From positions 3,224,001 through 3,288,000 of the forward strand of contig OZ017751.1 of NCBI GenBank assembly GCA_963969365.1: a stretch of DNA of 64,000 bases, given 5' to 3'. Made by a program: the position numbers and the translations under genes. The stretch's first letter is position 1. Each line of letters opens with the position of its first letter. Under the pieces are notes generated by a model that saw nothing but the letters and a program-made list of their open reading frames with translations, had not been told where the DNA came from and searched no databases. Source of the DNA: Asterochloris sp. CNOR1 (Eukaryota > Chlorophyta > Trebouxiophyceae > Trebouxiales > Trebouxiaceae). Shown here piece by piece: positions 22,801 through 35,700 of the stretch.

Positions 22801-24823
22801 CTCAGGCTCAGCTGGGTCCTCTGCAGCTGGATCCGCCTGGCTTGACTCCGCGGCCAGCGGCGCAGCAGGAGCCTCTGCATGGCAGCAGCTCCATGATCAG
22901 ACAGGTTTAATTGATGGTATCTCGGTGGCATGTGACTGTAAAAGCAGCACTGACTGCCCTCCACAACGTGCTCACAACATACCTTACTGATGTCGTGGAA
23001 TGCCTTCACCTAAGAACCGCACCACAGACCTGACAAGCCAGCAGGCGGCAAGCCCACAGCGTGATGCCCACCTGCTTCTTCTGCTTGCTTATGCATCTGC
23101 CTCTCGCGCTTCTCAGCTCTGCGCTTCTTAGCTTGCTGTCGACGGGTTAGGGGCTTTGGCTCCTGCTGAGCAAGACTGTCGCCACCATCTGCTTGACTTG
23201 GGGCGGCAGTGGTCTGCTCTGGCCTTGCTGCTACTGGCGCAGCCTGCTTGGCAGCAGCAGTGCCGGGCAGGTCTTCAGCAGCACTGCATGCCAAAATAGC
23301 AGCAGCAGGTTCAGGCTGCCTGACAACAGTGGCACTGCCTGCCAGATCTTCATCAGCAGGAGCAGCAGCAGCAGCATCCTCAGCCTGATGCTTGGGTGCT
23401 GCTGTTGCAGCCGCAGCAGCTGCACGCTGTGTCTTGCTGCGCGGCTTTGTCCTGGGCCTGGCAGCTGACAGGCCAGACTCTGCGGGTGCAGGCACCTGCC
23501 CCTGCTCTCCTGCAGTCGCAGCAAGCCCTTGACCGGCGCGGCTGTCATCTGCTGACTCAGCAGCCCCAGCTTGCTCAAGCGCCACCCCCTCAAAAGCGCT
23601 GCTGGGAGCTGCCTGAGGGCTGCGCAGCGTAACAACGGCAGTCTGCAGCTCTGCGGGTGCGCCAGGCTCTGAGGCACTGCTGAAGCCGCGCTGCTTGGCA
23701 TCGTCCTGCTCAGGAAGCTCAAAGCTGGCTGCTCGCTGCTCAGGTGGTGCAGCATCACTAATGTCACCTGCACTGACAAGCAAGCAGCATCAGCATGGCT
23801 AGTGGCATGACATTGATTGGGTGGCCATGTGCAAGGGACTTCATGCCCAGCAGGTGCCTCACAGGATCACCACACACAGCGCAAAATGCATGCTGTTGGC
23901 AGGGCAGACTGAGCAATGCACACCTGCAGTTGCCTCAGCCAGTGCAGGGTCCTCAGCGGCAGTGGCCAGCCCAGTAGGTGCCGCACCAGCATCAGATATC
24001 TGCTCCCCAGCAGCAGCTGGGGCCTTAGCTGCGTCTGGCTGCTCAGCAGCCAATTCTGGCAGTGCCGCACCATCTCCAGCAGGCACCTCAGCCTCTGCAC
24101 ATCGCTTTGGTGCCTGCTTGCGCTGCCGAGAGCGTCCCTGCAGCGCAAGCAGGTGATCGTCACAAGGAGATGGCGTAGGCACTGTGGCCCAAGCAAGACA
24201 GGCCTTCACTGCACTCCAAGCTCCGCAGTGCCAACAGATATCTGCACCCACAGGCTCATGGTGAAGATGCTGGCAGAGCACTATGAGCATCTTGACAGGC
24301 TCAAGTATGTCACTGTGAAGGGGACCCAGCCAAATGCAGCATGTTCACCTTTTTGCTGGCTCTTGCCTGCTTCTGGATCTGCTGGCCCTCATCGCCCACC
24401 TGCACGGGGACACAGAGGGCGCCTAAGGTTAACACGCTGGATGCTAGTGAGTTTGCCTTGAGAGAGCGTGACAGCAGTGATGAGTGCAGGCTTCATGACA
24501 CAAAGGATCCTGTCTGTGCAAGTCTGTGCATCAAAGGCAGGGAACTGCCAGCAGCATTTTCGCGCATGTAGGCATCCCCGGACGGAAAGTAAGCAGGCAG
24601 AAAGCATTGCCAGGACCCAGACACGCCCCTGCAAGCCGCTCGCCTCCAGCTCAGCCAGCGCCAGGCGACGCAGTTCCTCAGCCCTGGCCTCCTCCCTGAC
24701 GCGGTGCTCCTCTCGTGCTACCAGAATGTTCTTCTCCAGAGTGAAGGCCAGCAGCGCAGGCAGGTTGTCCTCCCGCTTCCAGGCATCCTCCTCAAAGTCT
24801 GGAGTCTGGGGTACTCCCAGCAT
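16873..24823 (-). CDS. Very long Gln/Pro/Ala-rich protein of unknown function; 5' end unresolved
   Basis: Phase-consistent exons in transcript order: 24399-24349, 24137-23924, 23767-23072, 22874-21867, 21613-20130, 19814-19568, 19221-18928, 18301-18005, 17506-17211, 17166-16873 (stop TGA). These alone code 1626 residues. A further 5' exon (about 24823-24636) encodes a charged, coiled-coil-like segment (KREDNLPALLAFTLEKN then Glu/Arg-rich helix), but its donor is unclear, so the start is provisional. After it come an NLS-like block (LTRRQQAKKRRAEKRE), RS/RG patches, long Gln/Pro/Ala stretches, aromatic Gly/Tyr/Met-rich parts (QHFYGYGPMQG, GGYYPDPGEWDQAWYGPGYG), an EEEWPALG motif like the FPxLG/WPxLG motifs of several RNA-binding regulators, and a Cys-containing tail (CLSSQQCLSCD, CQCQ). 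The make-up suggests an RNA-granule or RNP protein, but no folded domain is recognised and I assign no function. Confidence 0.7.
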
Positions 24824-25772
24824 GCCTTCAGTGCAGATCTCCAAGCACCTGCAGCCCACCAGCAAGGCTCATGCAGCATGTATCTTGAAGCACACCAGCT
24901 GCTGGTGAGATTGAGCCAGCAGACCCCCCGCACATGTCTCCAAGCACCTGCAGCCCACCAGCAAGGCTGGTTCAGCATGTCCCTTGCAGCACACCAGCTG
25001 CCGATGAGGATAAACCTGCAGGCCCTGATTGCAGTGTAAGGGCACCTGCAGCGCACCCGCTGCCTGTCAGAGGCTTGGCCAGCAGCCCCCTTTGGGGCAG
25101 GATGGCAGGCGCCTGCAGGACCCAGGCCCCTGCAGGCGCCGAGCGTGCCCTCAATGCAGATTCCGGCACTTGCAGCATGCCAGTTGCCTGTCCGCTCTGG
25201 CCAGCATCCCCCTTTGAAGCAGACTGACATGCGCCTGCAGGACTTGGATTCCGGTGAGTGCCCTTAGTGCAGTGATCAGGCACCTGCAGCTCAGCAGCTG
25301 GCTGGTATGCTGGCCATTTGCTTCAGCACAGCGGTGGTGGAAAAGCTATTGGACAAACAATGCATGTCTTGCATGCTGTCAAGCACCTACCTGCTTGTGC
25401 ACCTGATGCAGCGCTGCATACAGCTGCAAACACAAGCAGGAAACCACTGCTTGTGCTTTTTATGCGGGGCTGCATGCATCTGCAAACACAAGAAAGCTGT
25501 GTGCAAGGCTTGTTGGAAGCCTCTGTTCAGTTACTCTGCAGGCCTTTGCCTCAGCACGGACTCCAGGGCAACAGCAGCAGACGCCTTTCCACCGAAAAAG
25601 GACGGCTTCCCATGGCAGGATGACTAGTAAAACAAAAAATGAAGTTGTCCACTTGCTCAACAAGAGCAGCTGTTAGTCCTGAGGTAGGCAGTGCAGCACT
25701 TGATCTGCTGTGCCTCAATTTGCTTGATACAGAAAGGAGCTGTGTGAGGTGGTGAGCACACTGCAGAAGGCC
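24824..25772. other. 5' region of the Gln-rich gene, with tandem repeats
   Basis: No closed coding exon is supported here. On the minus strand, 25627-25540 holds an open stretch reading KPSFFGGKASAAVALESVLR after a TTTTACTAG acceptor-like site, which may be an upstream exon of the Gln-rich gene. I could not join it in phase to either neighbour. Confidence 0.35.
24838..25290. repeat. Two tandem duplications upstream of the Gln-rich gene's first exon
   Basis: Unit A (about 107 bp): CTCCAAGCACCTGCAGCCCA followed by CCAGCAAGGCT occurs at about 24838 and 24940, with matching flanks (TTGAAGCACACCAGCTG and TTGCAGCACACCAGCTG). Unit B (about 130 bp): GCCAGCA(G/T)CCCCCTTTG followed by CAGGCGCCTGCAG or ATGCGCCTGCAGG occurs at about 25078 and 25200. 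Both are direct and carry CTGCAG sites. Confidence 0.65.
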
Positions 25773-28700
25773 TCACATGTTCAACTGCTGGCCTGTGAAG
25801 GCACTTGTAACGCGCTTGTCATCCAGCAGCTCGCCAGCACCCTGGGGGACGTTGGTCACAGCCACCATCAGCGTTTGAAGCGCGTCTCTGATGCTGCGCT
25901 GGTGGCTGAAAAACGTCTCCTGCTGCAGATACTTGAGGCACTTCTGCAGGGGCGGACAGTAGCAGAGCTGTCCTGTGCTGCAGCAACAGTAACTAACACT
26001 GCTGCTTGCGCTTATATGCAGGCATCTGCTGATTGTTTCAAGCTCTGGCAGCGCCGCACTCTGCTCAGACAGCTCACTTTCATCAACACTGCAATCCCAA
26101 AGCCAGCCCTGGCAGTGCCAAGCTTTAAGACATCCACAACAGGGCATCAAAATGCTCAGCTGCACTTTTAGCGTGCCTGTGATATGAGACCAGACAACAC
26201 ACCTCTCTCAGCACCCGATGGCGTCCTGTTGACATGTCCAGTACGCGACAGAGGTCCCCTTCACCTAAACCCTCTATGAAAATCCCTAGGTCCTCCTGAG
26301 ATGGGCCTGCTTGTAGATGGCTACAGTTAGAGGCAGACTTAACCACAGGTGGTGGAGCTTGCAACATGCCGGTAGGAAACTTGTTGCCAGCGGTACAGCC
26401 CTGGTGAAGAGGTGGCTGCGGCAGGAGTCACGCTGTGACACACCAGTGATCACACAGCATCACTTTGTGGAGGCTCGTGCTACACTGGGCCTTGAGATCG
26501 TGTGCTGAATGTGGCCAAGCGCAATAGAAGACAGCAGAGACATCAAGGCAGATGGCACATGAGACTGCATATTATTGAGCACAGGGGCCACTGCACCTTC
26601 AGCAGCAGCCTGCCTGCAGAGCAGGCACTGGCGACAGCCTGCCAGACTGGGCCCCTGCTTATGAACTGTGCCAAACAAGCTGGCTCCAATGACAATGACA
26701 CTCACCCACTGTCCGTCTGTTGGGACCCCACTTGCGTGGCTTGAAGGCATCTCTCCTGGCGCAGCGCAAGGCGTTGATGGGGCACGCAAACTCCTGGGGG
26801 CAACCCGTGCACTTTATTGGGTGGCGCTTGGGCCCAACCGCAGATGCTATGTGGGCTCTGGTGCGGGCAGCACCGGTGGGCCTGCAGCATCACAACGCAC
26901 AATTGCTGCCATTCTGCTTGAGGCAGATGAAGACGGCAAGCTTTATAACTGGGTGTTGACGGCTGCACAGGGCAGATTGTGAGCACGGTCAAGAAGCAGA
27001 CCGCTCTTTAAGCAGCTTCTCTCACAGACTTGGACTTGCACTGGCTGCTGGGCTTGCAAGACAACCACCCGCTGGCAGGGCAGGCGCAGGTCACGCCAGC
27101 ATATGGTCAACTCAAGCCCACGGGTTGCTGAGCCCATCTGACCTGTGCAGGCCGCCCAAGCTCCGATGTCGAGGGTCTTGTGGGCTACTCTCAGAGTTGT
27201 AGCTGTACACAACGTCGTCCACCTCCATGTTGCTGTTGTCCTGATGGTCATCATGCCTGCATGTCAACAGAGAGGTGTCAGTGGCAACCAAGCCTGCAGT
27301 CTGCAGGAGAGCCTGGGCATGAGCCTGTGGGAAGGCTGCTGCAGGTCCTGATGGCTGCATACTACAGCAGCACAATGCTCAGTGTCTGGCCTGGCAGAAA
27401 AAAGTGCCTGCTGGGGAGCATTATTGTGAATCATCACATCAACATGTCTCAACAGTTGCACTGCAACCTCCCTTGTCAGTACTGCATGGTATCCTTCTGC
27501 TGGTTTTGACAGGCAGTTACCCAACACTGGCAATACCATGTAACCGGTTGAAAGACTGATGATGGCAGTCTTCACCAAGCCTCTGCCCCAAGGGTCAAGC
27601 AAGGAGGTGAAGCCTGGACTGCCCATTGCAGCCAAATTGTCCAACTACCATGCATTCATCACTAGAAATGCCATGCAGAAAGGACCTGGTGATCAGGCAG
27701 GTCCAGAGGACGCAGGAAGCTTGCAGGAAACAGCAATACCAAGACCAGTGGCATGCCCTAAAGCAGCCACCCAATTGCAGCAGGGGCTGATGCTCGCTGC
27801 GGCAGGTCCAGTTGCCGGCACTGTGCCGAGTGAACCCTAAACCGGCCAAAAGTCCTTTGCATGAGTCTGCGGCCCTGACCTCACCTGTAGCCGTGGCCCA
27901 GCAGCGGCAGGTGCTCATCATCAGGCAGGCCGCGCGGCTGCCGATTCAGCTGCACTCTGCGCATGAAGGAGTCCTGGGCCCGACTGCTGCCCCCCTGGGA
28001 CTGCATCGCCTCCTCCAGCAGGTGGAGGTCACGGTCATCAATGCAGTTGAACTTGTCCACCTGCAGGCCGGGCAGACATGTTGCTGGCACAGGCAACCCA
28101 AGGGATCCACTTCTATGGAGGCTGACAAAGGGCAGCCCAGCTGGACTGACTGCTGGGCCACTTGCTTGAGCTCAGGGCTAACAGGCCGCTCAAGTGCAGC
28201 CCAACAGGACAGGTTGCTGGCACAGCCAGTCTCATGAGCTCAGTCCTAGTAAGGCCCCCACAAGCAGCCTGTCTGAACTGCTTGCTGGCCAAGCACACAT
28301 TCCGTGCTGCTGAGGCCAGCTCCAGCAGGAGATCTGGTTGGCCCAGTCAGGGGCACAGCTTGATGCTGCTGAGGCCATCCACATACCAAGCACATGCGCC
28401 TGATGGTTTGACGAGCACAGGAACTGGACGACACCCAGACTTGCAGATTTCTCACTGTGAATGTGCTGTTGACGCAGACGAGCACAAAGATGCCCTACCA
28501 AGACTGGACTGTTGCTTGGAACCACCTCTGCTGGGGTTATGTGTGCCCACCTGTGGAACTTGTGACAGCCTGTCGCTCCTGCCGTGCAGGAAGCCGGTCT
28601 GCTGCCCATCACGGCGGCCCACCTCACCATGCGGCAGCCTGCTTCCCCGCAGAGCAGCCGCTGCCGCGTCAGCTGCTGCCACAGTGCCAGCGCTGCTGCG

Positions 28701-31700
28701 GCTGAGCTGCGGCCGGGCCCGCTGCTGCAGCCGCCGCTGCTCTGCAAACATGTCCAGGCTGTCCCTGCCCTCCGACTTGGGCTCAGGGGAGCCAGGAGAG
28801 GAGCCCTCACGGCGGCTGCCAGCAGCAGCCTGAGCACTGGTCCGGGGCATGGCCCCCTGGCGCCTTTCCAGAGGGTCCTCCTGCCTCAATATTGAGAGGT
28901 CAAGCGGGCTGTCTGCGCCCTGCCCAGCGCTCAGGTCACCCTGCCTGCCCACTGACCTCCAGGCCTTTGCTGGCAAGGGCTTGCTCTGGTTGTGCAGCTC
29001 CTGCACCTCAGTGCTGTCGTCTGAGTCACTGGGGGACCCAGAGCGCCTGGCAGGCTCTTTGTGCCAGCCTTGGCTGTGCCGCCAGCCCGCCAACCTGTCC
29101 TCAGCAGCGCACACCTGTGCCAGCACTGAAGCAGGCTGCCCCTGCCGCGGCTGCGTGCGCAATGACTCTGGCTGGTGCTGCAGCGGGGGCAGCCGCATGC
29201 CCACCCGCTCGGCCAAAGACACCTCCCAAGGATGCTCCACCAGCTGCTCAGTGCTGGTGCCCGTGGTTGACGTTTGCCCGGCCATGCCCTGCAGGGCAGA
29301 ATCAACCCTTGCAATATGTCCCCAGCACGTCTTTGCTGTTCAGACATGAGGTCCCCTTGGCTGGCTGATGAATTCTGCACGGGCTCTGCATTGAGGGTAG
29401 CCCCAAAAGTCCACAACTACTAGGCAGAGAAAAAGTAGAGACCAATTCTTGGGGATCATATTGGGTCCAGCTGTAGAAGTGCCTGCTGGGCTGCGTGCTG
29501 GTGCACCACAAGCGGCCGGCTGGCTACCGTCTGGTGAGCATGGCTAGCAGAGGCTAAGAGCTTCAGCACTCAAACAGCAATGAGCCTCACCACTGTGCTC
29601 ATGCCTATACTGCGCCCTGGCGGCCGGCGGGCCTGAGTCATCGTGCCGGGCCATGCAGAGCCTGTCTGGCTGTCACTGTCCCGCTTGACAACTGGCTCAG
29701 CGCAGTTCTCCTGCAGCATGAGAGGACCCACTTGGGCAGTCTGTATATACAGACTGGCAGTGCAAGAGCCTTGAATGGTGTTTGGAGCCAAACAGCAAAG
29801 CAGAACGAGGAAGGAGCCTGCAGTTCCAGCAGCCAAGCAGCAAACAAAACAAGTACAGCACAGCATAGGCCTTTGGGACAGATCTGCAACACATGGAAGC
29901 CAATTCCAGGCAAACCCTTGCAGATGCAGTCGGCTCTGAGGTGCTGTTTCCGCGGTCCTGACCTGAGAGGTGTCCAGGACTGCCGTACCGGGCACGCTGG
30001 CCTTGCTGGCAGTCTTGGCTGGGGAGGCAGCCCTGCTGCTGCCCGCAGAGGGGGTGCCATGGTTGGCTTCCCTCAACGCCCCGCCCCACTGCGCCTCCCC
30101 CTGCTCCCCTGACGGGGCCGCCAGGGCTGCAGTGGGCCCTGGGGAGCCGACAGCAGCGGAGGCAGAGCTGAGGCGCTCCTGCCGCACGTGCTGGGCAGGG
30201 CCTGAGCCGCGAGCAGCCTGGCGCAGGTGCCGCTTGGTGCCGGCAGACATTGGGCGCGCCTGCCTGCGGCTGTCTGACAGGTCACCCGACCCCACCATGA
30301 ATTCCCGGCTCGTGCTAATGCCCCCAGCCGCCAAGCACGAGTTACTGCAAAGGCCAGAATCCTGCGCCGAGCTTACCGTGGCAGACAAGGCGCTGCTCAG
30401 AATAGCCTGTGTGGTTGCGGGTTGCAAGCTGTCTGGGCTGGCTGCAGATCCTAGATCTGTGCTGGCTGGGGCTGGGCCAGAAGCTTTGGGTGGGCTGGCT
30501 TCCTGCCGAGCCCTTTTGTTGACTGGCTGTGGCTGTCCAACATCTGCAGTAACTGAGGAGCACTGAGATATTGACCTGCCATAAACACTTGCCATGGTTG
30601 CCTTAGCCTGCTGCACGTGTTAAAGGAAATCCAAGTCTGGCAGTGCTGTGCCGCTGCTGGAGTTGACTGCCTGCCTCACATCTTGGCACAGTGAGCTCCA
30701 CAGCTATGACGAGGGGTTTAGCAAAGGGTGCAGCCAATCACAGAGCCCAGCAGCCCTGCATGGACTTTCTGCCATACCTGAGTTGGTCACTGAGGCTGCG
30801 TCCAGCGCTCTCGCCCCCGGCTCCCCGGCCTTTGTGTCTGAGGGTGTAGGTGCAGTGCTAGCCTGGCTGGCTGACTCGCCGTCACGCTTGTGGCTGGGCT
30901 TCTGCAGCGCCGCCAGTGGCACCGGCTTGGGGGATGCAGGGGACGGCAGCAGCAAGGGGCTGCTGCTGTTCCTCTGGGCGCTACCGGGCCTGTAGCTGTA
31001 GATGCGCTCGGACTCCTGGGCCGCCGGCTGTTCCTCCTGGGCTGTGCCAGAGTCAGCTGCATCTGTCGAGGCCTGAGAGGCGGCCTCTGAGGCAGCCAGC
31101 TCCAGCCCGGCAGTTTCCCCCTGAGCATCTGCCTCTGTGACTTCACAGGCTGCCCTGGCGGCAGGGGCAGGCACCACAGTGACTGTGCATGTCATCTTGG
31201 GGTACACACGGCTGCTGATGACATAGGTGCCTGGGTCTGAGAGTTCCCTGCAAGACAAAGCACCAGCACTTCGCCTCCTTGTCTGACTACACAGCGTGTG
31301 CTTGTAGAGTGGAGTACATCAACAGCCAGATGCAAGCGCGAGGTGTTTAGGGCTGCCTGATGCAACAGATCATTTGCAGCTGTGTACAGGATCCTGCCGC
31401 CGCAAAGACCTGGTCTGTTGTTTTCCTGCGTCAAAAAGCCAGTGCTGGGAGCTTTGGCAGCAATGAGGCTGTGGGTTGGCTTGCTGTCTGAGGCATCGAC
31501 AAGTTTTTGCTGCTGTGCTCACTTGGGGCTGGCGGCTCCTCTAGTCAAGCTGTCCTCCGTATGCACCTCCTCTGCATACTCATCGCACACAACAAAGCCC
31601 ATGTTGACCTGGTTGGCAGCACCAATCTCAATGGTGACATGCCCGCCAGCATACAGCGTGACTGTCTGCGGCTGGAAGCCGTCGTCCTGCAGCAGCAGCA

Positions 31701-32403
31701 GCAGCAGCGCAGCGTTTCAGAAGCGGTACAGAACACTCAACATCGGTTCAATGAGCATCAACAAATTGCACTGCCCTCACATGGCACAGAAGGCTGAAGC
31801 TGGAGCCTGACCAGCTGATGCTGAAGTGTGATGGGAGTGGGCTTCGGCGGGGGCAGGCAGCTGTTAGGTGACTCACGCTAAGCTCGACAGGCGCAGAGTA
31901 ACGTGGGCTCCTCATTTCGCCTCCCTGCTCTCCTGAGACAGCATGTGAGGGTGCTGCTGGAGTTGCCGTGCGAGCAAGCTCCAAGCCACGCCGAGCTGCT
32001 TCCCGAATGTCGGCCTGAGAGCCAGCCTGCAGCGCATGGTGTGTGGCTGTCTTCACTGCGTGCAGCACACCTTTACAGGACCTCTTCACGCTTTGTGAAA
32101 GCTGAGTGAGCTGCTCAGCAACACAGCTAACCTGAGGCGCATGCCCCTTGGAGTGTACCTTATCGATCAGAGCAAGAGCTGCTGTGATGTTGCTGTCTGG
32201 GATGCCGCCTTCTGGCCCTACAACAGTACAGGTATGGCACGCTAATGGCTCACGCGCAGATCAGGCGCAGCATAGCAAGGTTCGTACATGAGCATAGAGC
32301 AGAGCAAGATATCTTGTCCAGTGCTGGGATCAGGACATCATAGGCAGCTGGTCTCACCTTCTGCAAAGAGGTCTGCCAGCTGCCTAGTTAAGTCATGCTG
32401 CAT
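25773..32403 (-). CDS. 1066-residue protein with a cupredoxin-like domain and a Cys-cluster C-terminal region
   Basis: Twelve exons: 32403-32358, 32217-31877, 31686-31523, 31247-30778, 30543-29963, 29710-29591, 29288-28551, 28060-27885, 27256-27143, 26881-26706, 26306-26203, 25943-25773; 3201 nt, in frame throughout. Residues 1-115 are mainly helical. About 130-210 form a cupredoxin-like beta domain: GFQPQTVTLYAGGHVTIEIG at its start and DPGTYVISSR with MTCTVTVVP at its end. The usual copper ligands (His, then Cys-x-x-His) are missing and only the late Met remains, so it probably does not hold type 1 copper. There is no signal peptide. Then come about 650 disordered Ser/Ala/Gln-rich residues with NKRAR and RRDG-type basic spots, the segment DKFNCIDDRDLHLLEEAM, an acidic stretch, a compact conserved-looking block KCTGCPQEFACPINALRC with a basic follow-on, IFIEGLGEGDLCRVLD, and a helical end (LLDDKRVTSAFTGQQLNM). 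A nuclear scaffold or transcription-linked role is possible; function unknown. Confidence 0.75.
28150..28260 (-). repeat. Copy of the acceptor region of exon 8 in the cupredoxin-like gene
   Basis: Before exon 8 the transcript strand reads GCCTGTGCCAGCAACATGTC then a CCTGCAG acceptor. Upstream, at about 28225 downwards, it reads GGCTGTGCCAGCAACCTGTC then GGGCTGCAC, a direct imperfect copy whose acceptor AG has become AC. Confidence 0.5.
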
Positions 32404-32700
32404 TTAGAGACTGGCCTGCCAAGCATTGGCACAGGTCTTGCCAAATCGCTGGCTGCAGGGCCCTTTGGAGCTAGGCTTGGTGTCTCTGATGATGGCCTAT
32501 TTGGCGCCTTCCAAGCGATCCTGGCTAATGCAGAAATCCTCACTTGACCCTCAGTCTGTCCTTGCCAGTCTCGTTCGGCAGGCTGGGCTGCGGATCTGCA
32601 TCTCTATGAGAGACGGCCTGGAAGACAAAGTAGCAAAGCAAAAATTCGAAAACCCGCTGAAAGACTCTGCATGCCCGCTGGAAGGGTGCAGGCAGTCACC
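32404..32700. promoter_or_regulatory. Shared 5' region between two divergent genes
   Basis: Only 297 bp separate the ATG of the cupredoxin-like gene (minus) from the ATG of the Ser-rich gene (plus). Both starts are fixed by exon phase, so the interval must hold both 5' leaders and probably a bidirectional promoter. I see no TATA box at a convincing place; the right half is A/G-rich (AAGCAAAAATTCGAAAACC). The Ser-rich start has a good context (GTCACCATGG). Confidence 0.5.
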
Positions 32701-35700
32701 ATGGCCGCACCTTTCAAGGTCTACCTGAAGAGCAACGTCAACACCTACCTGATGCTGCTTGTTTGGCCAGATCAGACCGTGCGGGACATGGCAGGTGAGG
32801 GGATGGCCGTGTGATGCATGCAGGCAGCCAGAGGGGGGCTGCCAAAAAGGAGCTGCCTAATTGTGAAATGCCCCAAAAAATGCACACCTTTTTGGAGAAG
32901 CCATTTGGCAACAGTCGTGACCAGCAGATGCCGGTGCACCTTGTGGGCAGGGACTGCCGCCCGTTCATTGATGGGGCCGGTCAAGCTCATTAGCCACATT
33001 CTTGCAGCCCCATTGTTGCCTGTCTGCGCTGCACATGCATTGACTTTTCCAACTTCTTGTGTGCTGCAGACATGTTTGTTGCAGAGCACGAAAAACACCT
33101 GCCACAATACGGTCTCTTTACTGCGGGTAACATCTCCCTGGTGATGGACGATGGAGGCTGCGTCATCCCTGAGAGCTACAGACTAGGAGGTGCGCTCAAG
33201 GATGTGATGTTGCTGCCTCTGATTGAACTTGCAGCTTCAACAAGAAGCGCGCGGCAGCTTTAAGATGCTTGATAGGGTCATTGATGAGCATCTTCCCCAG
33301 GCAGCACATCTGCTCAGGGACTCCCCAAGCTCCTCCATTACATGATGTCAGCGCTGCACTGCTGCAGCCTGTGAGCTTCCCATGCCTTGAGCTGCAGATG
33401 CCCCTGCTCTGATGTACTGCACCGCAACAGTCAATGGTCCTGCTGCGCTGCAGACGTGCTGGAGGATGTCACAGCTAACATGGAGGTTGAGCTTATCAAG
33501 GATGACACTAGGGCGCCGGCGGACTCTGATGTGCCAGGAGTCGAGGCTGCAGCAGAGACCATGCCAAACGGCGCCAGCAACCTGGTGGGTGTTGTGCCCC
33601 CAGCTGGGGGCGAGACAGCTGTGTGTCTCAGGCCAACTTAGCTCCGCCTGGGCTGGCTGACCGCTCCTGTCATCACTGCCTTCATGCGCCACATGCTGAC
33701 CAAGCCCACTGTGCCATGCAGGAGGTGGAGAGGCCCAATGTTCGGAGGGGCAAGCAAGTGCAGGTCAGCAAGACCCCTGGAGCCATGACGCAGAAGCAGG
33801 TAGGTTTGGATCACTCTGGCCGCAAGTGATCATACACCAGGTCTGTGTCTTTATGTATCCTGATGGCCCTCATGTTCTACTTGGCCGTAAACTCACCGAC
33901 TCAGCAAAGCTAAAAGTGCTGGTGTGAGAGGGGTGTAATGCATGCCTGGCCGTCACTACTGTTGCTTGTCAGCGTGTGCAAAGCCCAGCCAGGCACACAG
34001 CTTCACACCCCAGTGCCTTGTTTGCAAAGGGCCAGCAGGTGCCCAGACACCAGCACTTTCTTCACACAAAGCCTTTGAACTGTTACTGGAAAATTGGAAA
34101 GTCAGCTCTTTCCGCTTTGCAGCACCTCTGCCAATGCTGTAGGTGCTGTTGGAAAGGGTCCTCCAAGAGGTCCAGCTAGTGGGAAGCAGGTGTTGGACCT
34201 TAGGCGCAATTACAGACCCTAGATCTGAACCCTGCATTACAGCTGCCCTGTGTAATGGGGTCCAGGGAAGCCCAAGAACTTCAATTCTGCACACCCGCAG
34301 AGCAGGTGGCCTCAACGCTGCTGTGATGCCTGCAGGAGGCAGGTGTGCCAGAGGCAGCAGATAGTGGGCTGGATGGTGATCGGAAGGAGAACCACAGCAT
34401 GCTGCCATCCTCTGGTGGCAAGCGCAAGAAGGCTGTGGCAGGTGGGCATGTGGTTTTGGTGCCATGGAAGGGTTGCATAGTCGATGACAACATGCCCCAA
34501 CAAGTCGTAGCATGTATACTTTTGACTGAGGCAAATTCCTAAGATCCTACTGAAGTGGCGCCAGTACCTTCCCCACGAGTCAAATGGCTCTGCTTTGGGT
34601 GCAGCTCAGTACTTCGCTATGGTCAGGCCCTCTGGTGCTCGACCAGAACTCTCATGTCATCTTTCCACATGCGGCCATGTGTCTCAAAGTTTACAAAGCC
34701 GAACTTGCAGTAGTTCTCAAATTATGATGTAAACGGCTGGGAGCTGACCCAGCATCCCCGACCTGCTTGGATTGCCAGCAGGCGCTTGGGCTGGTGCTCT
34801 ACAGGGCAGCGCGGTGTCACACATCACATTTTCACAGGCCACCATCATGCTTGAGCTTATCTCAGACTGGGCCGGGCTGCAGGCTGTGGGCATCGGTGTC
34901 CTGGCCCAGAGGTGTGGCAAAAGCGCTGCCCTGACAGCTTGGACACAAGGCTGTTGTGCTAAGCTGCAGGGCTGCACGCCGATGGGAATGAGGAGCTGCC
35001 CCTCCAAAAGAGCAGAGCTTCACATTGCTGCGACTCGTGACACCAAAAAGCCTGACCACATCCTGATAGTGTATTGTTCTGCAGGATTGCACACCATTGG
35101 CAAGGCAGGTTTACCCATGGCGCTTCACATGCTGTTTCACACGCTCAAAGTAGCATGGTCTCTTGTGTTGCGGTTCTGCACACCAGCGACTTGCCCACCA
35201 GGCCATGCTTCCTCCCTGCTGCAACAGGCTGTCGTCACCAACACAGATGTGGGCTGTGCTGCAGTGCTGCACACGGATGGCAAGGGGGAGCCGCTCCAGT
35301 CGGAGCCGAAGAGGAAGAAGCGGTTGTCCACCAAGGAAGACATCAAGGCCAGGATGGCAGCTGAGGCGATGGACATGCTGGCCAGCGGGGAACTCATGTC
35401 AGACTCGGTGAGGCACTCAGGGGCAGCATCTCCAACGTCAGCAAACTCTTCGTTCCAGCAGCTAGGGAGCATGAGGGTTCAGGGTTCGGAGTGTGATTCC
35501 TGGAACCTTGCGGATGCCCAGAGCAGGCGCCAGGTGCCATGTGGGCTCCGTTTTAGACAGAGGCGTGGGGTAAGGCTCGCCCAATTGCCCACTCCAGTGC
35601 CTGTGGCCATGCAGAATCAGTCAGCAGGTATAATTTCACTTTCAGGCAGTCTGAGCTGCCCAGCACTGTATAGTATAGAGCTAGCCTTTTGGTCTTCAGT

